Positions 21,639 through 33,110 of a DNA stretch of 64,000 nt are shown here, piece after piece. The position numbers and the translations under genes were made by a program. Source of the DNA: Dermanyssus gallinae. Taxonomy: Eukaryota; Arthropoda; Arachnida; Mesostigmata; Dermanyssidae. The stretch's first letter is position 1. Every line of letters starts with the position of its first letter. The notes below the pieces were generated by a model, which was not told the origin of the DNA, ran no database searches, and worked only from the letters and a program-made list of their open reading frames with translations. Where the stretch lies: NCBI GenBank assembly GCA_003439945.1, contig QVRM01002175.1, positions 35,001 through 99,000 on the forward strand, in the 5' to 3' direction.

Positions 21639-22087
21639 ACTATAATATGACTGCAGGGGTGTCACGGCTCCACGGCTTAAGTCAAGCTCCACGCTTGGCC
21701 CTGCTGTGTAACATAGCACATAAAGACATGTTGCGGTTGGAAGGCCTTCTTTCGAAGCCAGCCTTGCCTACGCTGGCGGCCCCGTCCCCACGGTCCAAGC
21801 CTGGACACTGAGGTAGTTAGTAAGGTGTGTTAAGGAGGCAATCTCCGAGGCCGCGGACTGGATGCAGAATGCGGGGCTTGCCCTAGCCACCGTCAAAGGC
21901 GAGGCGACTCTTCTGGTTGACCGGAGGAATTGCCCCGCTCTTTGCCTGCGCTTCGACAGCGGAAGATCAGTGTTGTGAACAAGGCTAGGTGCCTCCTTCA
22001 TTCCATGACCGGGATCCCCAAGGTACATCTCACCTCCACGGGCCGATGGAGAAAGCCCTTAAGATAGCTAATGACTTTGCCCATCCA

Positions 22088-22127
22088 AACGATGCATGCT
22101 TACGTATGAACGTAAGCATGCGTCGTT
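22088..22127. repeat. 18-bp-arm hairpin upstream of the LINE ORF
   Basis: Arms 22088-22105 (aacgatgcatgcttacgt) and 22110-22127 are reverse complements with one T/C mismatch around a 4-base loop. It lies about 450 bp upstream of the LINE ATG on the minus strand, possibly in its 5' UTR. Confidence 0.85.
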
Positions 22128-22324
22128 ACAGCCGAGAGTCGCTCTGTACAGCCTGGCCCTCTGGCCCTGAAAACCCCATCGAAGTGGAGTCGCCTGCGTC
22201 GGGCTTAACGTGCCCTCCGTAATTATGGTGTATCGGACGGTGAGCACAGCGGCGGCGAGGTTCCTGCTCGTGTGCGCAAACCGCAGTTTCCTGTTATACC
22301 TTCCAAAAAAACTGGTAGCGACTA

Positions 22325-22355
22325 ATGTAGGGCTTTTAAACCCACTAGACCTGTC
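22325..22355 (-). repeat. 3'-end motif shared with SINE-3 and a LINE
   Basis: On the minus strand: tctagtgggt, then cctacattagtc. It matches tttagtgggtatgagtcctac and actagtc at the end of SINE-3 copy 1. The rest of the element was not found here. Confidence 0.35.
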
Positions 22356-24239
22356 TTCCTTCTTTTAAAGCTAGAAAGGCGAAGATGTACGTTACTTGAA
22401 TACAGTCAGGTTAGCTTAAATGAACGCAAAGCCTACGGGCGCCGATAGTAAAGCCATGGAGGAGAGTAGTGTACAGGTTTACTTTTACGACAACACCCGC
22501 AGATTGGCTTTGCTTACTAAGTGTCGGTTCGAATTGGTTAAGGTTGCTACAGACCAGAGCTCACGGGCTCTATTCTGATCCGAAAAAGAATTTTTACCAC
22601 AATACAGTTATAATAACGTCATGGAAGACTGGTTAGTGGCACTCCTACACATACGATAAGTACTAACAACGTGCACGTTTCAACCGGACTAAAAGCCGTT
22701 GGAACGCTTATAGGACAGTTGGAGAAAACTGGATGTATTAGATAAGCTGTGGTCGGAGAGATCGGGCTGACAGCGACGTCTCAAACAACGCCAGAGTGTC
22801 TTGATCTTTAGCGGGCCCTTTGTTGAATTAATCTATATAATGCCTCAGCTGGTCTCAAATCCAACTCATACGTTGCACCGGTAATTGTTTCCATTTTATC
22901 GCATTGCATGACTGATATTTTGTTTCGAAACTATACTATTCTATACAACGATGGCAGCTTTTTACATTATATATATATATATATATATTAGGGCACTCTT
23001 GAAGTTGGCAAAGTGCATGTGTGATAAAACTGTGTAAACTTACTCCAGCACAACGCAGGTTGTGTAACGAATTGTTCTGCAACGAATAGATTAGATTGAA
23101 AAGCGTCTTTATTACAACTATAGAAAAGTGGAATGGCAGCAGTAGAACTCACTCGGAAGCTATGTTGGAATAATCTTTCGGATACCTGCAGTATCAGGCC
23201 ATTTCGATAATCACGAAGGTGTTGCTCTGCTACAAGATGAGATACGTTTAATAATAACGTCTACCATACTAGAAATCCGTACTACATCGTGCTGGCTAAA
23301 AGTGCTTTGTCCATTCTCATGTAAACGTGTAGGTCTATTTATAGCCTAGTCACCTAACAATGCTTTTAACTAGAACTCAACACATTTTGACAAAGTGCGT
23401 AGTACGCACACATTAATTGCAGTCAGCCATGATCTGGGCTCCCAGTTCTCGCACCTTAGTAATAATCCGAAGTGTGTCATTGATATTCGGGTGTGAACAA
23501 ATAAGGGCTCAAACTCTAACGGTAAAGGTAAGAACGGCGCTAATCAATGATTAATGCGACCAAACTCATGCTTTTTCAAACTACACAATTTTTTTAAAGT
23601 TATTTTTATGCGACCGTATGTCTAAGTACCGGCTGAACATGAACCCATGATGGGCAGAATCAATGCAGTTATAACGCTTAAAAAAATTCAAGTGGTACAC
23701 ATGGACACCAAAATATTTTCTAAACGCCGCAAGCCACCAAGTATTTAGAAATATGCAGACAATTTAAAATGCTCGACTTTTCGTTATTTGTTTTGCACAG
23801 GCGTAATCATACTGTATCTAAAACGGTTAAACACAGCCAACCCATTGCAATAATTAAGGAGATCGTTTCTAGCGTAAAAATGCTATTTAGTTGTATGTCA
23901 GGGCATACTTAAAAAATGTATAATTCCTAAACCAGTAAAATGGGGTAACGGATTTCGAGCGAAATGTCGAGGTTGCATTGGATAAGTATTTGATGTCTCT
24001 TTACAGTGTAAGCCAGGCAACGGTCAGTAGAGGAAGGTGACGAGAAGAAGCCTGTTTCTCGCTTTTTTTTTAAATAGGAGATAAAAAATGTTGTTCCTTC
24101 CATACCAAGTGGTTATAATTATTCGCGGTCGATTAAGCATAATATACACAACATGTCAGATTGTTTGTGCTGAGAATTCGGCGCTGTATCCGTTGACGTT
24201 ACATTCGTATTTAACCCGTAGTCCGCGTATTAGAGTAAG

Positions 24240-24240
<1 letters not shown>
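22356..24240. other. No gene recognised
   Basis: About 1.9 kb of AT-leaning sequence with an (AT)n run at about 22968-22988 and no open frame of note. Confidence 0.5.

Positions 24241-24285
<45 letters not shown>
24241..24285. repeat. (TA)n microsatellite
   Basis: About 22 TA units. Adjacent frames with YIYIYI tracts are artefacts. Confidence 0.95.
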
Positions 24286-24293
<8 letters not shown>

Positions 24294-27200
24294 CTTTTAC
24301 GGGCACTTGCTAAAACGGACTACCAGTTTTCCATTTTACTGCCTCTATTTCACCAATGTGTGCATTTCACTTTTCATTTGCAAGTAATAAGATAGTGGTT
24401 AGATCTAGGTAAAAATCCGACCCAAAATTGCAAATATAATCTTATTCCCGCGGTTTGGTTTCATGCGTCATGGTACCTAACTACGTATGTTCAGGTAAAA
24501 TTCCTAGATTGGGTTCATCAGCCCACGTCAAGCGGAGCTCAAGCCAAGGAATTGTCATGTGTTATTCGGACCTGATTTCATTCGGCATGTTCCTATTTGA
24601 ATTTCATGTGTTTGCGAAGCTTTTTGTGTGTTGCACATTCCGGCAACGACATGAAACAGATCGCATTCTGGAGCATAGACTGACGTACGCATTCGGGCGT
24701 ATTCCTTTCCCCTTCGTGTATATGCCTCACTTGTGCGATATTTCTCTGTCACGTAGTCGGTACGTGTGGCAGCAAACGATTGCAACGCGGTCGCTCCAGC
24801 GAGCTACATACTAATCAGCTCTTCCTTTTGCAGAAGCTCTAGTAGGTGGCACATACTGGTAACTGTAGTTATCGGCGACGTTTAGCTTATTGTCGATGAA
24901 ATAGCAAACTACGATGAAGCTTCTACCACCGCCATTAATAGAGTGAATTCATTAATGCTGGCTACAGATCAACGCAAACGAACTAGGCTAACAGCACCCA
25001 CAAGTTGATAACTAATCCACATCGAGCCAACACACGACAAAACCGGTTGAGTATACGTTTCCTGGCTCTGCTTCGAGCGACATACGTTTGTCGTCGGATG
25101 AGCATAGATTCATCACAGGATTGAACGCTATCAGAGATGGGTCAGTGCCTTTTCTGTGCTGTTTAAAAAGATTTTTTCGTCAAATATGACACCATTGAGC
25201 GCGTCTGCCACATTCCCGCGCGTCCACCAGGGTCGCTTCCTGTTGCCACTGCATCGTGGCAGCGTAAGGAGATCCAGGTGTGTCGGGACATACGGGACAA
25301 AGACGTCGAACTAAGAAGTTATAGTACTAATAGTTGTAGCAGTGCTAGTAAAAGCAGACGGCGCACAAGAGAGGTTTCCGCGAAAACAGCATGATATTAG
25401 GCAGGCGTGCTGTGCCGACTGTTGTGCCAGAGAGAAGAGTATCGCATGACAATTTGTCGCCTATTCTTAGTTCATTCATTACCTTGCCATCCAACACACG
25501 GCGTCGCTAACCGACAGTTGTGTCGCCGCGTGACCTTGACATGACCGTGACCTTCTGTGTGGCAGCCCCTAGCCCCTTGACGTGACTATAGACTTCACCG
25601 TTTGGGGGGGCGTGGAGAAAGTGGAGAGCGTGGGAGGCGTTGAAAGAGAGAGAGAGAGTGTTCAAACATATAAACAAACACTCAACAACAGGTCAAGTTA
25701 ATCCACGCCCCAAGCCCATCCACTCCAGCATTCTAAGCCGGCAGTAAGGGAGGAAGAAGAGCTGACTGACTGAGGCAACGGGAATAGGAGGGGGCGGCAG
25801 GAGAGCAACAAGGACGATTGGCATTATTAATCGCCAACAACGGTCCCGTCACCTGGGGGTGATTGCTCCCATGCCTACCCCGACAGGTGGGCATGGGAGC
25901 AAGCAAGCAGCCGCTTTCCGGCTGATCGGTCTGGCGGCGAACTTTAGCGGAGACGAATACGGAAACGTAGCAGCTGAAGGTACCGGAAGCTGCGACGAAG
26001 ACAGACCTGGCGGGCGCGAAGAGGTTATGCATGTGCGCATTTCGTGTTTCGGCCTGCATTCTGGGCGCCGGCCATCATACACAAACACTCGCAACAAGAC
26101 AACGAAGAGCTTCAGAAACTACTGCGATGCTAAGTAACGCAACCTAGCCAAGCACCTATCTGTGTGAGATGTAACCCGACATCGGCGTGAATCAACGATG
26201 CTCCTGTTTGGCCTTCGACATATTGTCAAATTGTATGGTGTTGGCGCGTCGGGACAGTGGTGTGCTGTGGCGGTTACGTTGTTGCATTTTACGCGAGGAG
26301 CTTGTCATCACTAACAACGGCACGGCATTACACATCTACTGGCAATATACGTGCCGATTGTACATGCCATTTATCGATGTGCAAATAAAAGCGATACAGA
26401 TAGGACAGGCACAAAAAGTTCACGGAAAGGTTTTCTAATCGTAGAAACAAAACAAAAATAGTGTTTTTTTCCCTTCTAGATTCAATTTCTTCTCGCCTTT
26501 TCCAGGCAAAAGAGGCAAACTTTACATTCAGGAGTGTGTGAGAAAGAGAAAGAATACTTTGCAGCATACGTCTTTTGTATTCCGTAAGTACTCCTACGCA
26601 CAGTGTAAGGATAACTTTCTTTAACCGAATTGCGGCCAGTGAGTAAGAAGCGACTACAACCACAATGTCGAAGTATTATGGATTTGTTTTGCGTAAGGTG
26701 ATTCTCGTTGTTTGCACGACCGGCCCCATTCAACCATACGACATCCTTGATGCAGATGGTGCTGTTGATGATGATGATGATGGCGATGTTGATAATTATG
26801 ATAATCATCACAGTTGTTGACGATGGATGATCTTCGACCCTTGTTCTAGGGATGTCTGTTCTTGATGACTCGCTGACGATGAGCTGCCGGATTGATTACC
26901 GCCGCGGAACTGGGTAACTGCCGCAATTTCCAGGTATAAGGCGGAGGTCCGGCGATGCTGTGGTGCCGGTGCCCCCCTGATGCAAGTCGTGTGTCGCTGA
27001 AGAACAGAGGATAAAATGATGAACAATATATTGAGAAAAGAATACGTAGGTAGATAGATAGATCGAAAAGAGGCAGAGAAAAGGAAGCTCTTGATGAACC
27101 TAAACCTGGACCTAACTGATGCCAAGACCTTGCTCGCCTCTTATCTACTGCTGCTGGTGCTGCTGCTGCAGCGGAGGCGACCTGCGGTCGCGGCTCCAGC

Positions 27201-27430
27201 CTACGCAAGTAGTTCAAATTCCTAAGGCATATGGTTGTTGTCGAGGCTCCGCATCCCGACCGGCCATGGTCGGTGGCTGCCGTTGGCCACTGCAGACAGA
27301 TCTGGCAAAGAGAGAAAGAGATAAAGAGAGACCCCAAGAGATAGAGAGAAAGAGAGATGTGGGCAGGTCCAAAATGTAACATTAGGTGTAATTATGAATC
27401 ATCGAATGAACGACCCATAGTTATCGTCCT
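24286..27430. other. No gene recognised; hairpin and CT-rich tract
   Basis: No domain is seen. A perfect hairpin lies at 25863-25902. ATG/GAT triplets lie at about 26770-26785. Read on the minus strand, 27303-27360 is a long pyrimidine tract ending TTTGCCAG, a splice-acceptor-like string followed by a 178-codon frame down to 26846, but the frame has no recognisable motif and the tract is itself a microsatellite. Confidence 0.45.
25863..25902. repeat. Perfect 13-bp-arm hairpin
   Basis: Arms ttgctcccatgcc (25863-25875) and ggcatgggagcaa (25890-25902) with a 14-base loop whose ends can extend the stem (tacc/ggtg). Confidence 0.85.
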
Positions 27431-27438
27431 AGCCGCTA

Positions 27439-27752
27439 TTGTTGTTGTTGTTGTTGTTGTTGTTGCTGCGGCGGCGGCGGCTGCTGCTGATGCCGCTGCT
27501 CAGGTAACCAGTTATTAGTAACAACGAGCACGAAACGACCGCGATGACGACGACGACAACGACGACGACGACAAGAACTTTGAAGCTGCCCACTAGAAAG
27601 CCTGGCCGAGCAAATAGCACTTAAGTGAAACGGGTTGTTCGCTCACGTCGTTTAGGCAGACGCCAGACTCGAGACAGGTGGGAAGACCAATATATACCAA
27701 TCGTTTCTGCTATTGGGGCAATTGCTGCTGCTGCTGCTGTTGTTGATGATGA

Positions 27753-27783
<31 letters not shown>

Positions 27784-27960
27784 ATTGATGTTATGTTGAT
27801 GTTGTCGCCGACGTTGTTGTTAATGCTGTTATTGTCGTCGTCGTTGTTGTTGTTGATGTTGCTATTATTGTTGTTGTCGTTGTTGTTGATGTTGTTATTG
27901 TTGTTGTCGTTGTTGTTGTTGCTGCTGCTGCTGTTGTCGTCGTCGTCGTCGTCACCGTTA
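27439..27960. repeat. GTT/GAC/GCT triplet block
   Basis: (GTT)n at 27439-27465 passes into GGC; (GAC)n lies at about 27545-27575; GCT/GTT/GAT/GTC triplets run from about 27722 to 27950. The 113-codon plus frame at 27625-27966 becomes poly-Val/Leu here and is an artefact. Confidence 0.9.
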
Positions 27961-28315
27961 CGTTAGTTCAATCAGATTGACCGGCAATTCACTTACTTGC
28001 TCTATCAGGGCGAACACAGTGAACCGCACTAAGGGCAGCCGCCTATTCGTAGCAGCTTCTAAATCGCATGCTCGTTCTCGTTTATTTGGATGCCCTTCGA
28101 GACCACCGGCAACGGTAAGCAGGATAACGTTTTGCAACGATTATTGTTAAGTCGCCATCAAGCAAACCTCGCCGGGCTAACGGCAAACCTGGTATGATAT
28201 GGTCTTGAACGTGCTGCTCGATCGAAGGCAGCCAAACCCAGTACGGCGTGCTGCACGATTTTGTATCTACGAATGCCCCAATTATTGTCGCAACAGCAAT
28301 TATACTAACAATAAT
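27961..28315. other. No gene recognised
   Basis: Short unique interval between triplet blocks. Confidence 0.5.
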
Positions 28316-28412
28316 AGAAACAACAGCATCAACACCAACAACCAGGCCAACAACAACGACAACAACCAAGCAGCAACAGCAACAACAACAACAACAACAA
28401 CGACAGAAACAG
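28316..28412. repeat. AAC/CAA triplet tract
   Basis: Interrupted AAC/CAA triplets with a clean CAA run at about 28375-28402. Confidence 0.9.
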
Positions 28413-29130
28413 CAAACGCAAATGCTCCGTAGTTACGACCGACAGCAAACGTACACCTACCTACGAGAGAATCTTTAGTGAATTAGCATGTTTGTTTGGA
28501 GTCAAACAAAAGTCAAAGCCCCGACCGACCGGCGTACAGAGCAGCAGACAGCACCACCAACTGAACTAAACTGGAGTGAACAGGTTGGTTGAGTTGAAAT
28601 CCTGTCCTGAGTGAGCTAGAGGAAGAGGCGGGATAGCTAGCAAGCGGGCCAAACGAGCAGAGCAAGAACGGAAAGAGGAGACGAGCCAAGAGAACGCCGA
28701 GACAATTACTACCTTTCACGAAAACGCGAATAGAAGAAGGTCTGGTTGGTGGTGTCCGCTTGGCGATGGAAGCCGCCGTTATTTATTGATTTCATGTCGT
28801 CTGCCGGCGGATCGATCGGCCAACAAACAACCCGTTTGTTTCATCGGTTCGCGTCGTCGATTGCCTTCAGGTCGTGTTCGCCCACCACCCGATTACAACA
28901 GGTTAACCTGTTTAGACATGGCCGTAGTCAACGACGACGACGAAACGGCCCGTCATTAGAGCGTGGGCATCTCGTTCTCGGGAGCCAGCCAGCTAACAGC
29001 CGAGGCGACGGCGACGGCGGCAGTGGCGGTGGGACGCGGCCACTTGCAAACGTACTCACAGTGAATCGATGCTTGTGTGCCCTTCCCGCTCCCAATCGCC
29101 GAAGTGTTTAGTGGAAGTTTGCGCAAATTA
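28413..29130. other. No gene recognised
   Basis: Moderately GC-rich. The 121-codon plus frame at 28746-29111 is Arg/Ser/Gly-rich without motifs. The segment lies immediately downstream (minus sense) of the coding-like frame at 29131-29283. Confidence 0.45.
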
Positions 29131-29283
29131 TTAGGCTTCTAACTTCAACTTAGGACCGTTGCCGCCACTGAAGCCACCACCACCACCACCACCGACTTCG
29201 CCTTTGCCGTCGTAACGTTTCTTCGGTACTAGCTCTGGAACGGGAGTATCAGGTCGGTCGCAAGGATGTTCGGCAACCCCCAT
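29131..29283 (-). CDS. Small coding-like ORF with Gly-rich C-terminus
   Basis: A 50-residue frame from ATG at 29283: MGVAEHPCDRPDTPVPELVP, KKRYDGKGEV, a Gly7 run, then FSGGNGPKLKLEA before TAA at 29131-29133. The frame is open 10 codons upstream to a TGA at 29314-29316. Proline/charged composition followed by Gly-rich and basic segments resembles a genuine C-terminus or small protein. The GGT repeat explains only the seven glycines. It could be the last exon of a host gene: a CCAG lies just upstream at about 29300. No family is recognised. Confidence 0.3.
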   Translation of the reverse strand: MGVAEHPCDRPDTPVPELVPKKRYDGKGEVGGGGGGGFSGGNGPKLKLEA

Positions 29284-29316
29284 TCCTTCACTGGCCGAGT
29301 CAGTGAGGCAAGGTCA

Positions 29317-29828
29317 CGCGCCGAAGCTGGTATCGGCCAAATGACAGTGCACTGGGAACGATGACAACATCTCAAACATAGGTATCGATCTCATGATGTC
29401 AACGATGAAGGTCTAATCCATTGTAAGGATGCGAAAACTGTCTAGATGATAGCAAAGGTCTAAGCCACTGCCGCGGCAGCATTGCTTCACTTGGTTAAGC
29501 TGCCCGAATGCCCGATTCAACTCTCCACTCATTGACCTTATGGAAATAGTCTCGCAGAAGGTAACTTGCGTTCATCGCCCACCTTACCAGGTAGCACAAC
29601 CGCATTAGGTAAACATCACGCACAGAGAGCAGACCCTTTTACATCGAAAGGCGGTCCGTTTTTATTTGGTCGTGCTAAAATGCGCTCCCGTCGAATCTTA
29701 TTAATTGGTCAGTCAACTTAATGTATATACGTATCGGCACACAGTGCAGTTCCTACATAAATTCAACTAGGACCTTCATCTCGTAGCTAGGGTAGACTAA
29801 AAGTTATCGGTTGTCTAGGTCTTTTTTT
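29317..29828. other. No gene recognised
   Basis: Unique-looking sequence without repeats or long frames. Confidence 0.5.
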
Positions 29829-30047
29829 TTAATGGGGGGGGGTGGATGGTAATGCACCATCTCTTTATATTGAGACATCTGTGCTCCCCGTTTTTTTTTA
29901 AATGACCAATTTTTAGTCCACTCCGGCATTCACCTTGTCTAAATTGGGAACCATGAAAACCAATTTAAGAGTGGCCGGTCTGGGTCTCAAACCCAGGCCT
30001 CATGAATGCAAGGTAAAGGCTTTTTGCCACTAAGCCATCTTGCAAGA
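29829..30047 (-). mobile_element. tRNA-derived SINE family 2, copy 1
   Basis: On the minus strand: A-box region gatggcttagtggcaa, then B-box region gcctgggtttgagacccag. The body reads ggccactcttaaattggttt, tcatggttcccaattta, gaatgccggagtggactaaa, gtctcaatataaagagatgg and tgcattaccatcca, and it ends in a C-run (plus-strand G-run 29834-29842) followed by A/T. The second copy at 41356-41510 shares the body and the C-run. Confidence 0.82.
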
Positions 30048-31384
30048 AGCAAGTCGCTTTAGACGGCACGAAGGAATCTTGCGTTAAGTTACAAATTCGA
30101 TTTTGCCAAATTACTCAAAAGGCTAACCGTTTCAAGAGTATGCGTGAGGCAGGAAGAATGCGTTTTGACATTCCATCGACGAATACTGAAACCGCCACGC
30201 CACCTTTCTTCATTCGTGCTCTTCCAGAAACCGCACATGCGCCCGACCTAACTGATAAATATACTCGGTTTAGCAGCAGCAGCAGCAGCGGCGGCAGCAG
30301 CAACAACAACAGCAGCAGAAGATTCGTAACATATTAACGCATAGCACGTTTGCACGCGACGTTTGCGCGATTATACATAGTTGAGGTGCATCAGCGAGTG
30401 AGGCGCGGTGGAGGAGGTCACCTCGTTTCGACCGCTAGTTGGACCGACCCAGGAAGGGTTTCGTTTCTCCAGACGACGGCACACTACGTCTCGAGTGACC
30501 CCTCTTACTTACGGCGACCGGTTGCTATTGGTCTACTGGCCGCTTCACTCTCCCCCCCCCCCCTTTCCCTCTCTCTCCGCCTTGTATTTTGCCCCATTTT
30601 AGCTCTCTGTGCCGCACTCGTCCATTTGCCTGCGAGCGTACCTGCCTATGTGGTTGGTGATCGTCCGTAGACCGTCTGTTCGACGAAACGATTTCCTGTT
30701 TTGGGGTTTTCTAATTTTCAGTGGCCGGCGCCGCCGCCGCCTCTGCCGCGGTATGTTACGGTGACGACTACCCCCAGCCTCGCTACCCCCGCGCGCGCGC
30801 GCTGACTAACCGCGACGCCCCCCGACCGCCCGCCCGCCGAACCGTTCATTCGTTCGTTCGGTTGCTCGTCAAGATGTATAATCATGGCTGCGTCAGCCGA
30901 CAACCTCACCGCTTGATTTTGTTGCGAGTCTGCGGAAACAGGAAACCATCGACAGTATCACCACCAAAACCACCGTCGTCATCGTTATCGATGACGACGA
31001 CGACGACGACAACAACAGCAACTACAGCAAGAACCCTTTGAGTGGGGGAGGTGCGGCGGGATGCCGTACAAATTGTTTTTCAACGTTTCGAGCTTCGACG
31101 ATCATTGCGGTAGGCAGACAGAGCCGTAACAAGGGCAGGTAAACGCTAGGTTGTTGTTGTTGTTGTTGCTGTTCGTAGTCTTTCATAATCACTTGAAGCC
31201 TAAGAAACAGCATCGGTAGATGAATAAAAGGACGGAAAATGAGGGAAATAAGACAATAAGAGATAATAGAAATAAAAAGAGATTAGCAAAAATCGTAACG
31301 CCAATATGCTAATTACTACTAACCGGCTGGTCATAACATACGGCTGCATGTGCCGATGTAGCTATTATATATCTCTCTCTACCG

Positions 31385-31385
<1 letters not shown>
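30048..31385. other. No gene recognised; AGC and GAC triplets
   Basis: AGC/GCA triplets at about 30273-30318, a C-run at about 30554-30563, GAC/ACA triplets at about 30990-31025 and GTT at about 31150-31172. A good acceptor-like string (gttttctaattttcag, 30705-30720) precedes a GCC-rich frame that meets a donor-like GTATGT at 30750, but no conserved protein was seen. Confidence 0.45.

Positions 31386-31386
<1 letters not shown>

Positions 31387-31421
<35 letters not shown>
31387..31421. repeat. (TA)n microsatellite
   Basis: About 17 TA units. Confidence 0.95.
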
Positions 31422-31427
<6 letters not shown>

Positions 31428-32183
31428 TGTGATGATTTATTAATCATTTACAATACGTTTGCACACTCGGCAGTGCTCGCCTATTTCTCTTTATTTCTCT
31501 TTATAATATACCAATAAAGACACACTTGGATATGCCCGTTATATAACGTACTTTTAAAAACAACTACAAATTTACAAATTTCTTAGCAACATAGGGTTAT
31601 ACAGGACTATATAGCAGAGAAGGTCCTCTATAGGGAATTCATCTATTTCCTAGTCCTCTGAAGTATTTACTTAATATGACCTAAAGTAGTGTCACTCACA
31701 CATGAGACGAGTCCAGTTGTGCTTAGTTAGATAGATTTCTTACTTTGGCCAAAGTATATAGTGTTTGCTTACTTTACACCGGATCTAGATAGCAAAAGAT
31801 CTCACCCCGATGCCTTGATGTGGTTATACTTTTCTGTTTTAGGTCTCTAGAAAAGGATCATTGACAAGCTAGGGTACTGGCGCGGAGTCCAATGCGCCCC
31901 CATCACGATGACAGCATTTCACCGCCTTGCTGAGAAATCATAAGGATCTGTTCCTAGATCTGAAATTTAAAATTGTCCTTGCCATAAGGTTGGAAGCATA
32001 GGCAGAAGCAGAGACCTCGGAGAAGTTTTTATCCACCCTAAGCTCGTCTCATCCTTTTTTGGCGCTGATGATAAAACCAACTTCTTTATTCCTTGTCTGC
32101 ATGACCGTACACCGCAAGGATCATCGGTCTTGTACCGAAAGTACTGAAAATATTTACGCTTTAATGGGTGGGCCGTGCTAAGC
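31422..32183. other. No gene recognised
   Basis: AT-leaning unique sequence adjoining the 3' end of a LINE fragment. Confidence 0.5.
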
Positions 32184-33110
32184 TTTTTTTTTTGAAAATT
32201 AATTAAATGCAGTTACGCACTATCGCTACGAGTCTCTATCTCAAGCAGTGTGGGCCTCGATCCCAACGGTTGGATGTTACTCTGTTGAGACCCATACCTA
32301 CTAAACGCACCTCCCCCTTAAGTTTCACTCTCTGATAGCCCAGATCTTCGTAAAACAGTATTATGGACTCTCAGGAAAAATGGCGGGCGCCTTTTTAGAT
32401 CAATTGGCTGGGGTCGCCTAGAGGTTCCCGCACTTGTCTAACACCTGTAAGCCTGTTTTCTTTGAACTGCACTTCTTTACGATTGTCCTCGGGTTGAAGC
32501 AGTATCTGTCCTTCTTTGCGCTTTTCTCCTGGAGGACTTCTTATGCTGTAGCTGCTCCCAGTTTCTAGACCTGCTTACTGGTGGCGATGTATTTTGTAAA
32601 CTCTTTTAGGCTGGGCCGAGGTCGATCACTGACCTCGTGACGTGGGTCTTCCGCCCTGGTCCATTTCTCTTGGACGAGTTTGCTTGCCCTTGACAGCGGA
32701 GCATCCCAGGCCGAACACTGTAGCAGTGTATGACTCGGAGTGATGGAGCTTTTCCAATTCGAAACAAATACGAGTTGAAGTCCCCGTGTCCTGTGAGGAT
32801 CTAGGTAGGGTGATAGGTGAGATCACCCCCTGGCCTCCTTATGCATGCCTTATTATCTGGCAGCAATACGCGCAGGAATCCTCCGGGACCCCCGGGTGGG
32901 ATGGCGTCCTACTTCGCCTGCCGTGTCTCAATTGTGACATCCCTCTCCCTGTCTTTGTCCGTCTGCGTAGGAGCACCTAAGTACCGTAATCGCTTCCTTT
33001 CGAGTGCCTTGAGATCCTGGAGTCGACCCTGTTAGCATCAGAGCAGCATTCGTGATGACTGTGCGGAAGCCATGGATTATCCTCAGGGCTGCTACTCTCT
33101 GGGTCCCAAA
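32184..33110 (-). pseudogene. LINE C-terminal fragment with poly(A) tail
   Basis: Minus-strand frames read RVAALRIIHGFRTVITNAAL and then, after shifts, LKALERKRLRYLG, and later ILTGHGDFNSYLFRIGK. These match the post-RT region of R1/I/Jockey-type LINEs (LRVISAYRTVS...ALxVLAG, LTGHGxFxxYL), the last motif preceding the C-terminal zinc finger. The 3' end carries tttagtaggtatgggtctca and, about 90 bp on, an A10 tail (plus-strand T-run 32184-32193). It is 5'-truncated and frameshifted, as usual for dead LINE copies. Confidence 0.7.

Larger units (their letters stand above)
18286..21719 (-). mobile_element. LINE (non-LTR retrotransposon), apparently full ORF2
   Basis: An APE-type non-LTR retrotransposon on the minus strand. 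The 3' end is defined by AATAAA followed by a short (TCAA)n tail ending near 18286. The large ORF is uninterrupted. The 5' limit is unresolved: 300-400 bp upstream (21720-22130) is open in a short frame (MYLGDPGHGMKEAPS at 22028) that shows no CCHC knuckles, and a strong hairpin sits at 22088-22127. Its 3' end lies next to an older, shattered LINE (16190-18110), so it may have inserted into it. Confidence 0.85.

Noticed and set aside
18641..21645. Plus-strand frames opposite the LINE ORF
   Set aside because: Antisense shadows of the 1072-residue minus-strand protein.
26846..27382. 178-codon minus frame after a strong polypyrimidine-AG
   Set aside because: The tract is a GA/CT microsatellite, and the frame has no motif and includes triplet-repeat-derived Ala runs.
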